A stretch of DNA of 8,058 bases from DAOTXL01 sp034434895 (GTDB lineage Bacteria; Chloroflexota; Anaerolineae; JAAYZQ01), in contig DAOTYI010000077.1 of NCBI GenBank assembly GCA_034434895.1, forward strand, positions 1 through 8,058, written 5' to 3'. The translations under genes were made by a program, and so were the position numbers. The notes beneath the pieces are model-generated. The model searched no databases, was not told the DNA's origin, and saw only the letters and a program-made list of their open reading frames with translations. The stretch's first letter is position 1. The number at the start of each line of letters is the position of its first letter. Positions 1-5,824 of this stretch are shown here, piece by piece.

Positions 1-125
1 TGCGGGCGAACGTCCGGCCGCCGACCGACATGGCCGGGCACGCCCAACAGGTGGAAGCGATCTACCGCCAGTTTGTCCCTTCAACCCGGTCCGGGCCGCC
101 GTTGCTCACGACTGCGGTCGGCTGA
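1..125 (+). CDS. C-terminal end of a truncated gene, possibly a glycosyltransferase
   Basis: An open frame enters from the left edge (first full codon at 3) and ends at TGA 123-125, leaving 40 residues of the C-terminus. The segment DMAGHAQQVEAIYRQF resembles the final amphipathic helix of GT-B (GT4-like) glycosyltransferases, where a helix ending in 'EAIYR' or 'ALYR' often closes the protein. This is recognition of style only: no catalytic part is inside the window. The tail after it (PSTRSGPPLLTTAVG) looks disordered. It is convergent with the rhamnosidase gene and the two 3' ends overlap by 20 bases (106-125). The neighbouring glycosidases fit a carbohydrate locus. It could be any other protein with a helical C-terminus, or a chance open frame in GC-rich DNA. 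Confidence 0.5.
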   Translation, partial: RANVRPPTDMAGHAQQVEAIYRQFVPSTRSGPPLLTTAVG

Positions 126-3100
126 CAAAGGGCAGAAACAGCCGGTCACACTCAAAGGTCACCGTCAGCCGGTGTTCTCCACCTACCAGCCCGGCGATCA
201 ACAGCCCCTCGTCGGTCATCTCGGCCGGCTGCTCCCCGACCGGCCCCCCATCCCAGACGACACCCCCGTCCAGCGTGACCTGCGCCTCGGGGCGGGTGAA
301 CGGCAGCAGAAGGTCGCCGCTGCTGCCCGGCGGGGCGGTCAGGCTCAGGTCGAATTGGCCGCAACGGGGGGCCTGCCAGTCAATCTCCAGGACATTGCCG
401 TCCAGCGGCACCGCCCCCCGGGCATAGGTCAGGCCGCCAGGGTGAGGAGCCACCTGCCAGCGGTCGGGGCCGGTGACCACCCCCCCCAGCACCTGCGCCG
501 ACAGGAACCAGGTCGGCGAGCCACCCCAGACGTGAGAAAGGCTCTGGCCCCTTGTCTGCTGGGAGGAGAACAGCTCCCACCAGGTCGTGGCCCCCTGCTC
601 GATCATGCGACCATACTGCTGGCGGATCAGATTCAGGGCGGCAGCGGTGTGACCGGTGCGGCCCAACGCCTCCAACACCGAGAAGAACCCCAGCGGCTCG
701 ACGACGGCATAGCCCTGTTCGTCAAAGAAGGGGGAAAGCTGCCGGAGCAATGCCTGAGCGGTGGAAGCCTGCCGCTCCGCCGGGACGATGCCGTAGCGCA
801 AGGCCCACGCCTGGGCATGGGGGGAGGGGGTGACCAGTTCCCCGTCCAGACGGCTGGCAGCGTAGCACCCCTGCTCCGGCAAAAAGAGAATGGCGTTGAT
901 CGCCTGTTGCACAGCCGTGCTCCGCTCGTAATAGCCCTGCGCGGTTCCAGGATCGCCCAGAGCTGCGGCCAGGTCGCCCATCTGCCGCAACAGGGCAGCA
1001 TACTGGGCATTCAGAGCGGTGGATTCGCCGCTGCGGCTGCTGACCGCCGGCCAGTCCACCAGCGCCGACTGGGACCAGTGGGCCGGGGGCACATCCAGCA
1101 ATCCCGCTGCCCTCTCGTAGCCGGCCAGGAAGGTGGCGAACCGTTGGGCAGCCGGATAGAGCTCTGCGACCAGTGACAGGTCGCCGCTCAACCTCCAGTA
1201 GCTGTGCAACCCCTCGACCCAGCCCATCTCATAGTCCAGGATGGTCATCCCCTGGCCGTTGGGGGCCATGGCGGCCGGATGGCCATCGGCGTCCACGGTG
1301 TCGGCCATCAGGCGCAACCCCCGACGCCACAATTCCAGGTCGCCGAAGGCGGCCCGGTTGATGTGGAAAGCGATCAGAGCGTCACCCCACCACTGGCCGC
1401 GCTCGCGCCAGGGGGTATCGGTGTAGGCATCGGTCATATTGGGCCGCAGCGTATCCACCCCGATCTGCCACACCTGGTCCAGCAGCTCGTCCGACGAATC
1501 GAACCAGCCGACCTGTGTGGCCGGATAGAGCTCCTCCACCGCCTGGATGTGGCGGAGAACGACCGGCCCCGGGCCAAAGATCTGCAACAGCAGGTAGCGC
1601 CCGGATCGCGTATCCAGCGTGGTCAGTTGGCGTGTTGTGCCGTCCAGCACCCACGAATCCACCTGGCTCCACAGGTTGGCGACCAGCGACCCCGGATTGG
1701 GCAGGGGGCGGCCCTCGGTCAGCCGCTCGTCCCAGCCGGCGTCCAGGATGGTCCCGGCCGGGCCGCTGGCCTCCAGGCTCAGCCGGGCGTGCAGCGTGCG
1801 CCCGAAATCCAGCACGACATAGCGGGCCATGTCGCCGGCGGGCAAGATCACCTCTGCGCCGGTGGGCGACAGCGAAACCTGAGGAGCTCCCTCGCCGCCA
1901 GGCACCGGGTTGGCCAGGAGGGTGCGTCGTCCCGGGTTGTGGACCGGCCCGACGCCAGAGTCGCCGGCCAGTTGCAGGCTCTCCAGAGCGATAGCCAGGG
2001 TGCGACCGCCGGGCCAGGTGCACGAGATCTCCTCCGGCCAGGGCCAGGCCGTCGAGTAGACAAAGGGACTGAGGGCCGTCCAGGCCTCGTCGGGCGGGAC
2101 AACCACAGACAGGGTATGGCGTCCGGCACTCAGCGCTTGCTCTGCGGCCAGGAGATCGGGGCGGCGGGGATCGTCCAACGGCGCCCAGGCCAGGGCCGGT
2201 CCGCCATCCACACGGACAGGGTGGGCATCCAGCGCCTCCAGGCGGAGGGTCGTGGCGGCTGTGGCCGTCAGCTCCAACGTCCGGGTGATGGGCGGGCCGC
2301 TGCCGGCAGGGTGTTCCAGCTCCACGAGCTGCCAGCCTGGCGAGAGCAGGCCACTTTCAACGACGGCCACCGGCAGCCGGGGCACATGATCCAGGGGTGG
2401 GATGGTGCGCGCCGACAGAGCCGGGAAGGGGGAGGGGATCACGGCTTGAGCGTAGGGCCAGGCACTATCGTCAAAGGCCGGTTGCATCCAGTCGGCAGGC
2501 AGGCGGCGCAGGTCCAGCACCTCCATAGGGCCGATCAGGTCCAGCCGGGAAATGGGGGCCGAGGCTGTGTCCCAGGCGGGGGAGAGGATCGCCTTCCAGT
2601 GGCTGCCGGTGGCGGCCACCACCTGCCAGGCCAGGCCGTTCCAGCCGCGCACATCGGCCTGCAGCGCGGCCTGCGACGACTCGGAGCGCCGGGTGTTGGG
2701 GGCATATTGCACCAGGACGGCCAGTGTGTGCAGCCCCGGTGACAGGCTGCCGAGCGGAAAGGTGTCAAATTCCTGCCGCAGCCGCGAGAAACGGGCCGGC
2801 CCGCGTCCCAACCATTCCCCATCCAGCCACACCTCATAGCGTGTATCGGCGATGATGGCCAGTTGCACCGGGTCCAACCCGGCCGGCAGGCTGAAGCGAT
2901 GGCGGAAGAGGGCCACTGCGCCCTCGTCAGCCGGCCCGGCAGCCCAGACAGGCGTCCCGGCCAGGGGGGACTGGGCCTGGGCGACCGGGAGCGGGCCAGA
3001 AGCCGGCAGGGCGCTCAGCAGAAGGAGGGCCAGCAGGGTCAGGGCCAGACTTTTTGCCGGGTGTCGCCTTTGAGAGCGTGTCTTGTCAGGCTTTTGACAG

Positions 3101-3186
3101 AACCGGGCCTGATATGCTACAATGGTTGGGAAACTTGTGGGAGGTGAAGGCTGTGTCTCGCGTCTCTCGTGCCCTGTATTTGCCAT
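106..3186 (-). CDS. Secreted GH78-type alpha-L-rhamnosidase
   Basis: A 1026-residue secreted glycosidase expected to release terminal alpha-L-rhamnose from polysaccharides or glycosides by inversion. Residues 1-45 are a long polar n-region. A hydrophobic stretch at about 46-60 and AQA-QS at 69-73 suggest a signal peptide cut near 71/72. A beta-sandwich N-domain (about 78-250) is followed by further beta-rich sequence, then a jelly-roll segment (about 453-545) of Bac_rhamnosid type containing YVVLDFGRTLHARL. The (alpha/alpha)6 catalytic barrel covers about 555-905 and a C-terminal beta domain about 910-1000. The motif DTPWRERGQWWGDA gives D590, E595 and D602, with the same 5 and 7 residue spacing as Asp567, Glu572 and Asp579 of Bacillus RhaB. 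WWEL gives E871, matching RhaB Glu841, so the active site looks intact. SLSHVWGGSPTWFL is the usual following motif. The protein ends in RLFLPFVSRPQS. The ATG is preceded by AGGAG at 8 bases; no other good in-frame start precedes the hydrophobic segment. Family confidence is high; the exact substrate is unknown. Confidence 0.92.
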   Translation of the reverse strand: MANTGHERRETQPSPPTSFPTIVAYQARFCQKPDKTRSQRRHPAKSLALTLLALLLLSALPASGPLPVAQAQSPLAGTPVWAAGPADEGAVALFRHRFSLPAGLDPVQLAIIADTRYEVWLDGEWLGRGPARFSRLRQEFDTFPLGSLSPGLHTLAVLVQYAPNTRRSESSQAALQADVRGWNGLAWQVVAATGSHWKAILSPAWDTASAPISRLDLIGPMEVLDLRRLPADWMQPAFDDSAWPYAQAVIPSPFPALSARTIPPLDHVPRLPVAVVESGLLSPGWQLVELEHPAGSGPPITRTLELTATAATTLRLEALDAHPVRVDGGPALAWAPLDDPRRPDLLAAEQALSAGRHTLSVVVPPDEAWTALSPFVYSTAWPWPEEISCTWPGGRTLAIALESLQLAGDSGVGPVHNPGRRTLLANPVPGGEGAPQVSLSPTGAEVILPAGDMARYVVLDFGRTLHARLSLEASGPAGTILDAGWDERLTEGRPLPNPGSLVANLWSQVDSWVLDGTTRQLTTLDTRSGRYLLLQIFGPGPVVLRHIQAVEELYPATQVGWFDSSDELLDQVWQIGVDTLRPNMTDAYTDTPWRERGQWWGDALIAFHINRAAFGDLELWRRGLRLMADTVDADGHPAAMAPNGQGMTILDYEMGWVEGLHSYWRLSGDLSLVAELYPAAQRFATFLAGYERAAGLLDVPPAHWSQSALVDWPAVSSRSGESTALNAQYAALLRQMGDLAAALGDPGTAQGYYERSTAVQQAINAILFLPEQGCYAASRLDGELVTPSPHAQAWALRYGIVPAERQASTAQALLRQLSPFFDEQGYAVVEPLGFFSVLEALGRTGHTAAALNLIRQQYGRMIEQGATTWWELFSSQQTRGQSLSHVWGGSPTWFLSAQVLGGVVTGPDRWQVAPHPGGLTYARGAVPLDGNVLEIDWQAPRCGQFDLSLTAPPGSSGDLLLPFTRPEAQVTLDGGVVWDGGPVGEQPAEMTDEGLLIAGLVGGEHRLTVTFECDRLFLPFVSRPQS
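3084..3099. promoter_or_regulatory. Inverted repeat overlapping the -35 box, possible operator
   Basis: TGTCAGGCTTTTGACA has 5-bp arms, TGTCA and TGACA, separated by 6 bases. The right arm lies within the TTGACA -35 element of the rightward promoter. The position suits a repressor or activator site, but no regulator is encoded nearby and the arms are short. Confidence 0.3.
3094..3123 (+). promoter_or_regulatory. Sigma-70 promoter with extended -10 for the GH39-like gene
   Basis: A perfect TTGACA (3094-3099) is followed after 18 bases by TACAAT (3118-3123), preceded by the TG of an extended -10 (TGCTACAAT). Transcription would start near 3130, giving a leader of about 23 bases that contains the Shine-Dalgarno sequence. 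The whole promoter lies within codons 22-31 of the divergent rhamnosidase gene. Confidence 0.8.
3139..3147 (+). promoter_or_regulatory. Ribosome binding site fixing the GTG start of the GH39-like gene
   Basis: GGGAGGTGA lies 5 bases before GTG 3153. It decides against the in-frame ATG at 3054, which is upstream of the promoter and would not be transcribed from it. Confidence 0.85.
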
Positions 3187-4574
3187 TCTCTGTGCTCCTG
3201 ATTGTGGCCGCTCTGGCTTCTCTGCCGGTCTCCTCGGCCGACGACCTGACGGTGGTGCGCCTGCCCATCATCCTGTGCCGGCACTATTGGGAATCGCCGT
3301 TCGGGACGGAGAGCAACCCTCCCCTGACCGGCACGCTGTTGCAGCGGGCCGGGGAACTGGGAGTCACCTGGGTGCGCTTTAACCGTCTGAACTGGAGCAA
3401 AGTCCAGCCGACGGAGGGCGGCTCCTATGACTGGTCGGTCTTGAGCTCTTTTGAAGAGGAGCTGCGCGCTGCCCGACAGGCCGGCATCACCCCCATCGTC
3501 CTGGTGCAGCACAGTCCCACCTGGGCCACGATCAATGACCCCTTCGAGACCGACTGCGGCGCCATCCGCACCGACAAGTTTGGCGCCTTTGCTGCCTTTA
3601 TGCAGGCTGCCGTCCTCCGTTACAGCCAGCCAGAGTTCAACGTGCATTACTGGGAGCTGTTCAACGAGCCAGACGTGGACCCGACGCTGGTCCCCCCCAA
3701 TTCGGTCTTTGGCTGCTGGGGGGACATAGACGATCCCTATTATGGCGGGCAGCACTATGGGGAGATGCTGAAAGCGGTCACCCCGGCCATCAAGGCGGCC
3801 GATCCGGGGGCCAGGGTGATGTTTGGTGGCCTGCTGTTGGCCCATCCTGTGCCCAGGCCGGGTGAAGGCCATCCGGAGCTCTTCCTGGAAGGGGCGCTGT
3901 CTGTCGGTGCGGCCCCCTATTTCGATATTCTGGCCTACCACGCCTATCCCTCGTACGTCGGCGGTGAGTTCGATCATGATCTGTTCAACAACCCGTGGCA
4001 GGACTGGGGTGGTTGGACGGTGGGCAAAGCCCGCTTCCTGCGGCAAGCCATGGCCAGATATGGGGTGGACAGGCCGCTCTTTTTGAACGAAACGGCGCTG
4101 GGCTGTCACGAAGCCTACTATGCCTGCAACCCCCCCGATCAAAACTTTTTTGAAGCCCAGGCTGACTATCTGGTGCGCACCTTCAGCCGGGCGCGGAGCG
4201 AAGGGGTGAGCGGTTTCATCTGGTATACCCTCAATGGCCCGGGCTGGAGGAACACCGGTCTTTTGGACGGGTCGTACAACCCCCGTCCTTCCTATCGGGC
4301 CTACCAACACCTGATCGCCCGGCAGAACGACAGCCGGTTTGAGGCCAGGGTGGACTATGGCTCAGATGTCGAGGCCTACAGCTTTCTCCGGAGTCAAAGC
4401 CGTGTGCATGTCCTGTGGTCCACCGATGCTGCGCCGGATCTCATCACGGTGCCCCAGGCACAGCTTCTGGCCGCTTATGACCGGGATGGCGCCCCCCTCA
4501 CGCCGACGCCGGTGGGCAGCGATTACCAGCTTACGGTGGGTTTCAGCCCCATCTACCTGGAACTGCGCCGCTGA
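3153..4574 (+). CDS. Secreted clan GH-A glycosidase, GH39-like
   Basis: A 473-residue exported (beta/alpha)8-barrel glycosidase, expected to work by retention. Residues 1-28 are a signal peptide with a hydrophobic core (LPFSVLLIVAALASL) and a likely cut after SSA. The barrel spans about 45-390: WVRFNRLNW at 73-81 is the early strand, WELFNEPD gives the acid/base E172, AYHAYP (261-266) is a typical active-site loop, and LFLNETALG gives the nucleophile E313, 141 residues on. FIWYTL (355-360) is the late strand with the conserved tryptophan. Residues about 396-473 form a small beta domain common at the C-terminus of such enzymes. Cysteines at 42, 135, 188, 318 and 325 could form disulfides in the exported protein. 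It starts at GTG behind GGGAGGTGA. It diverges from the rhamnosidase and ends 5 bases from the convergent DUF2007 gene. GH39 is the closest style, but GH5 or another GH-A family is possible; the substrate (xyloside, glucoside or other) cannot be read from the sequence. Confidence 0.85.
   Translation: MSRVSRALYLPFSVLLIVAALASLPVSSADDLTVVRLPIILCRHYWESPFGTESNPPLTGTLLQRAGELGVTWVRFNRLNWSKVQPTEGGSYDWSVLSSFEEELRAARQAGITPIVLVQHSPTWATINDPFETDCGAIRTDKFGAFAAFMQAAVLRYSQPEFNVHYWELFNEPDVDPTLVPPNSVFGCWGDIDDPYYGGQHYGEMLKAVTPAIKAADPGARVMFGGLLLAHPVPRPGEGHPELFLEGALSVGAAPYFDILAYHAYPSYVGGEFDHDLFNNPWQDWGGWTVGKARFLRQAMARYGVDRPLFLNETALGCHEAYYACNPPDQNFFEAQADYLVRTFSRARSEGVSGFIWYTLNGPGWRNTGLLDGSYNPRPSYRAYQHLIARQNDSRFEARVDYGSDVEAYSFLRSQSRVHVLWSTDAAPDLITVPQAQLLAAYDRDGAPLTPTPVGSDYQLTVGFSPIYLELRR
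3195..3199 (-). promoter_or_regulatory. Ribosome binding site of the rhamnosidase gene
   Basis: AGGAG on the - strand, 8 bases before ATG 3186-3184. It supports the long N-terminus, although this places the start inside the signal-peptide region of the divergent GH39-like gene. I see no convincing promoter upstream of it. Confidence 0.5.
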
Positions 4575-4579
4575 CAGCC

Positions 4580-4855
4580 TTATTCAGGAGGTGGCAGGCA
4601 CTCCGGCTCCATCCCCTCCTCGTCGGGCGCTTCTTCCACATCTTGAAGCAGCTCCGTCGCTTCGGCGGCATATTCGGTCGGCACCATCACCCGCACCTGG
4701 CCCAGGCCATCTACGGTCAGGCCGAACACCAGCCCGGCTGCCTCATATTTGAGCAGTACCGGGATTTCGGCCGCTTCCAGCTTGCTTTTGTAGATCTGGG
4801 CCAGATCAAAGCCCTGGCAGGTCCGGACGCAAACCAACTGTGGTTCTTGAGCCAC
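4580..4855 (-). CDS. DUF2007-type small protein
   Basis: A 91-residue soluble protein. Residues 6-70 match the DUF2007 pattern, a compact ferredoxin-like fold: an N-terminal strand (LVCVRTC), a helix with the typical ending KSKLEAAEIPV, a hydrophobic middle (GLVFGLTVDGLG), a strand VRVMVP and a final helix EYAAEATELLQ. The family is annotated only as putative signal-transducing or ligand-binding; no biochemical role is established. Residues 72-91 are an acidic, proline-rich tail. The start is GTG behind an exceptionally good GGAGGTGA at 6 bases. It lies 67 bases downstream of the DUF350 gene on the same strand, so the two are probably co-transcribed. Confidence 0.8.
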   Translation of the reverse strand: MAQEPQLVCVRTCQGFDLAQIYKSKLEAAEIPVLLKYEAAGLVFGLTVDGLGQVRVMVPTEYAAEATELLQDVEEAPDEEGMEPECLPPPE

Positions 4856-4861
4856 GATCTC

Positions 4862-4869
4862 TCACCTCC
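4862..4869 (-). promoter_or_regulatory. Strong ribosome binding site of the DUF2007 gene
   Basis: GGAGGTGA on the - strand, 6 bases before the GTG start at 4855. It confirms a GTG start where no ATG is available nearby. Confidence 0.85.
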
Positions 4870-4879
4870 GCACGGGCCA

Positions 4880-4904
4880 GGCGCCGGCAAAAACGCCCGG
4901 CACC
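4880..4904 (-). other. GC-rich hairpin between the DUF350 and DUF2007 genes
   Basis: Arms GGCGCCGG (4880-4887) and CCGGCACC (4897-4904) pair over 8 positions, including one G-T, around a 9-base loop that is A-rich on the + strand. No T-run follows on either strand, so it is not a standard intrinsic terminator. It may protect or process the transcript between the two genes. Confidence 0.45.
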
Positions 4905-4922
4905 TGAACAGGTACAGGTCGT

Positions 4923-5411
4923 TTAGAACAGTGCCGACGAGAGCATGGCCATAATCTGCCCTACCGCCTGACTGACCATCAGCCCCACCCCGATCACCAC
5001 CCCGGCCAGCAACCCGGCGATGGCCAGGTTGCCCTTTTTCAACTCCTCCACCTCGTCAATGCCCCGTGTCAGCGCGGCAAAGAGGTACAGGGCCAGCGCC
5101 AGGGTGACGACCGTCAGGATTAACCCGACTGTCAGTTGGAGCGCTTCGGCCAGCAGGACCCGGAAAAACAAGCTCCCGCCGACATCCCACGTAGCGGTGT
5201 TGACCATCAGGGCCGGGCGTAGCACGAGGGCGACCGATGCCAGGATCGCTCCCAGCACGACGCCGACGGCCGGATTGCCTTTGCGCAGCTCCTCCCACTC
5301 ATCCAGACCGCGCGTGAACCACTGAAACAGGTAGAAAGCCAGATACGCGGCTATGGCGCTCAGCACGACAGCGATGGCCAGTTGAGCCAGCCCCAAGAAC
5401 AGTTGACCCAT
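4923..5411 (-). CDS. DUF350-type membrane protein with internal duplication
   Basis: A 162-residue integral membrane protein with four predicted hydrophobic segments at about 5-31, 47-67, 86-113 and 128-150. It consists of two copies of the DUF350 unit. FTRGLDEWEELRKGN (32-46) and LTRGIDEVEELKKGN (114-128) are near-identical charged loops, each between a pair of hydrophobic segments and each ending in the family's hallmark GN. The family is also known as UPF0719 and includes E. coli YjfL. Its function is unknown; it sits in the cytoplasmic membrane. Two copies in one chain is usual for the family. I chose ATG 5411 over a longer frame reaching 5465 because GGAGGGGAG lies just before it and because the extension would overlap the promoter. 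Probably first gene of an operon with the DUF2007 gene. Confidence 0.85.
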   Translation of the reverse strand: MGQLFLGLAQLAIAVVLSAIAAYLAFYLFQWFTRGLDEWEELRKGNPAVGVVLGAILASVALVLRPALMVNTATWDVGGSLFFRVLLAEALQLTVGLILTVVTLALALYLFAALTRGIDEVEELKKGNLAIAGLLAGVVIGVGLMVSQAVGQIMAMLSSALF

Positions 5412-5414
5412 TTT

Positions 5415-5423
5415 CTCCCCTCC
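5415..5423 (-). promoter_or_regulatory. Ribosome binding site fixing the start of the DUF350 gene
   Basis: GGAGGGGAG on the - strand; its GGAGG core is 7 bases from ATG 5411. It excludes the upstream in-frame start at 5465, which would overlap the -10 element. Confidence 0.8.
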
Positions 5424-5453
5424 TGCTGAACGGTTACGATGACAGCGCCGCCC

Positions 5454-5482
5454 AGTATACCACAAAGCTGTCTAAACAGCAA
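5454..5482 (-). promoter_or_regulatory. Extended -10 promoter of the DUF350-DUF2007 operon
   Basis: On the - strand, TTGCTG (5482-5477) is followed after 17 bases by TATACT (5459-5454), preceded by TGG to make an extended -10. The start of transcription would fall near 5447, leaving a leader of about 36 bases. A 5-bp inverted repeat, GCTGT (5467-5471) and ACAGC (5476-5480), overlaps the -35 side and might bind a regulator. Confidence 0.6.
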
Positions 5483-5501
5483 CCGGTGTAACTACCCACC
5501 C

Positions 5502-5599
5502 GCTACCCCCCGCAGGTTAGAAAGCGGCCGGCAACAGGGCGAGCAGCTCATTGCAGCGCACTTGTGCAGAGATTACACCCAAACCTGCGGGAGGGTAGC
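5502..5599. repeat. Imperfect inverted repeat, 17-18 base arms
   Basis: GCTACCCCCCGCAGGTT (5502-5518) is the reverse complement of AACCTGCGGGAGGGTAGC (5582-5599) except for one extra A in the right arm. The 63-base spacer has no obvious coding content. The arms could be ends of a degenerate miniature element, two copies of a dispersed motif, or a long-range RNA stem. Confidence 0.65.
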
Positions 5600-5651
5600 T
5601 CTGCGGTGCAAACCGGGACTTTTTCAGCACTCTCCTGGCCGGGAGGCGTAC

Positions 5652-5672
5652 GGGCGGAGCGGCGCTCCGCCC
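5652..5672. repeat. Perfect GC hairpin, 9-bp stem and 3-base loop
   Basis: GGGCGGAGC (5652-5660) pairs exactly with GCTCCGCCC (5664-5672) around GGC. There is no T-tract on either side, so it is not an intrinsic terminator. It resembles REP-like intergenic palindromes of GC-rich bacteria. Confidence 0.7.
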
Positions 5673-5709
5673 CGACCGGCGGGCGGAAAGATGACAATCG
5701 GCAACTTTG

Positions 5710-5721
5710 GCAGGGCCCTGC
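5710..5721. promoter_or_regulatory. 12-bp perfect palindrome upstream of promoter, possible operator
   Basis: GCAGGGCCCTGC is self-complementary and lies 17 bases upstream of the -35 box at 5739. The position suits a dimeric activator or autoregulator of the downstream winged-helix gene pair. GC-rich composition makes a chance occurrence possible. Confidence 0.3.
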
Positions 5722-5738
5722 ATCCTGAACCTGGACAG

Positions 5739-5767
5739 TTGTCAAGGTCACAGAAACCTGGTATAAT
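5739..5767 (+). promoter_or_regulatory. Sigma-70 promoter of the winged-helix gene pair
   Basis: TTGTCA (5739-5744), a 17-base spacer and a perfect TATAAT (5762-5767). Transcription should start around 5771-5775, leaving a leader of about 50 bases. A near-palindrome GACAGTTGTC (5734-5743) overlaps the -35 box. Both hexamers and the spacing are close to ideal. Confidence 0.8.
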
Positions 5768-5812
5768 AACATTTGCTTGTGGACAGACTGGGACCTCAAC
5801 ATTGGCCTTCGG

Positions 5813-5820
5813 AAGGAGAG
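5813..5820 (+). promoter_or_regulatory. Ribosome binding site fixing the GTG start at 5825
   Basis: AAGGAGAG; its AGGAG core is 6 bases before GTG 5825. The longer in-frame TTG at 5777 would leave almost no leader after the promoter and has no Shine-Dalgarno sequence. Confidence 0.85.
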
Positions 5821-5824
5821 CCTT

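Larger units (their letters stand above)
5483..5738. other. Gene-free divergent intergenic stretch
   Basis: No open frame here has a ribosome binding site or plausible protein composition. The stretch separates the DUF350 promoter from the rightward promoter at 5739. It contains an imperfect inverted repeat (5502-5599), a small predicted stem (GCAGAG 5566-5571 with CTCTGC 5599-5604), a short sequence resembling some insertion-sequence ends (CTTTTTCAGCA near 5619-5629), a GC hairpin (5652-5672) and a palindrome (5710-5721). It may be the relic of a small mobile element, but this is inference. Confidence 0.6.

Noticed and set aside
73..2742. Long + strand open frames at 73-1176 and 1204-2742
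   Set aside because: They lie antisense to the rhamnosidase gene, are rich in Arg, Gly, Pro and Gln, have no recognisable domain or ribosome site, and arise from the GC-rich codon pattern of the real gene.
3054..3152. Upstream in-frame ATG for the GH39-like gene
   Set aside because: It precedes the promoter at 3094-3123 and would put 33 unrelated residues before a normal signal peptide. GTG 3153 has an ideal ribosome site.
3117..4310. - strand open frame of 397 codons
   Set aside because: It is antisense to the GH39-like gene, whose catalytic motifs and signal peptide are clear; the frame shows no domain pattern.
4880..4904. Intrinsic terminator between the DUF350 and DUF2007 genes
   Set aside because: The stem is good but no T-run follows on either strand, so it is listed only as a hairpin.
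5412..5465. N-terminal extension of the DUF350 protein
   Set aside because: The extension overlaps the promoter, adds a polar non-family segment and ignores the good ribosome site before ATG 5411.
5560..5640. Riboswitch or tRNA-like RNA gene
   Set aside because: Small stems can be drawn, but no conserved riboswitch core or tRNA cloverleaf with its invariant bases is present.
5777..5824. TTG start extending the 528-residue protein
   Set aside because: It lies within about 6 bases of the expected transcription start and has no Shine-Dalgarno sequence, whereas GTG 5825 has AAGGAGAG.
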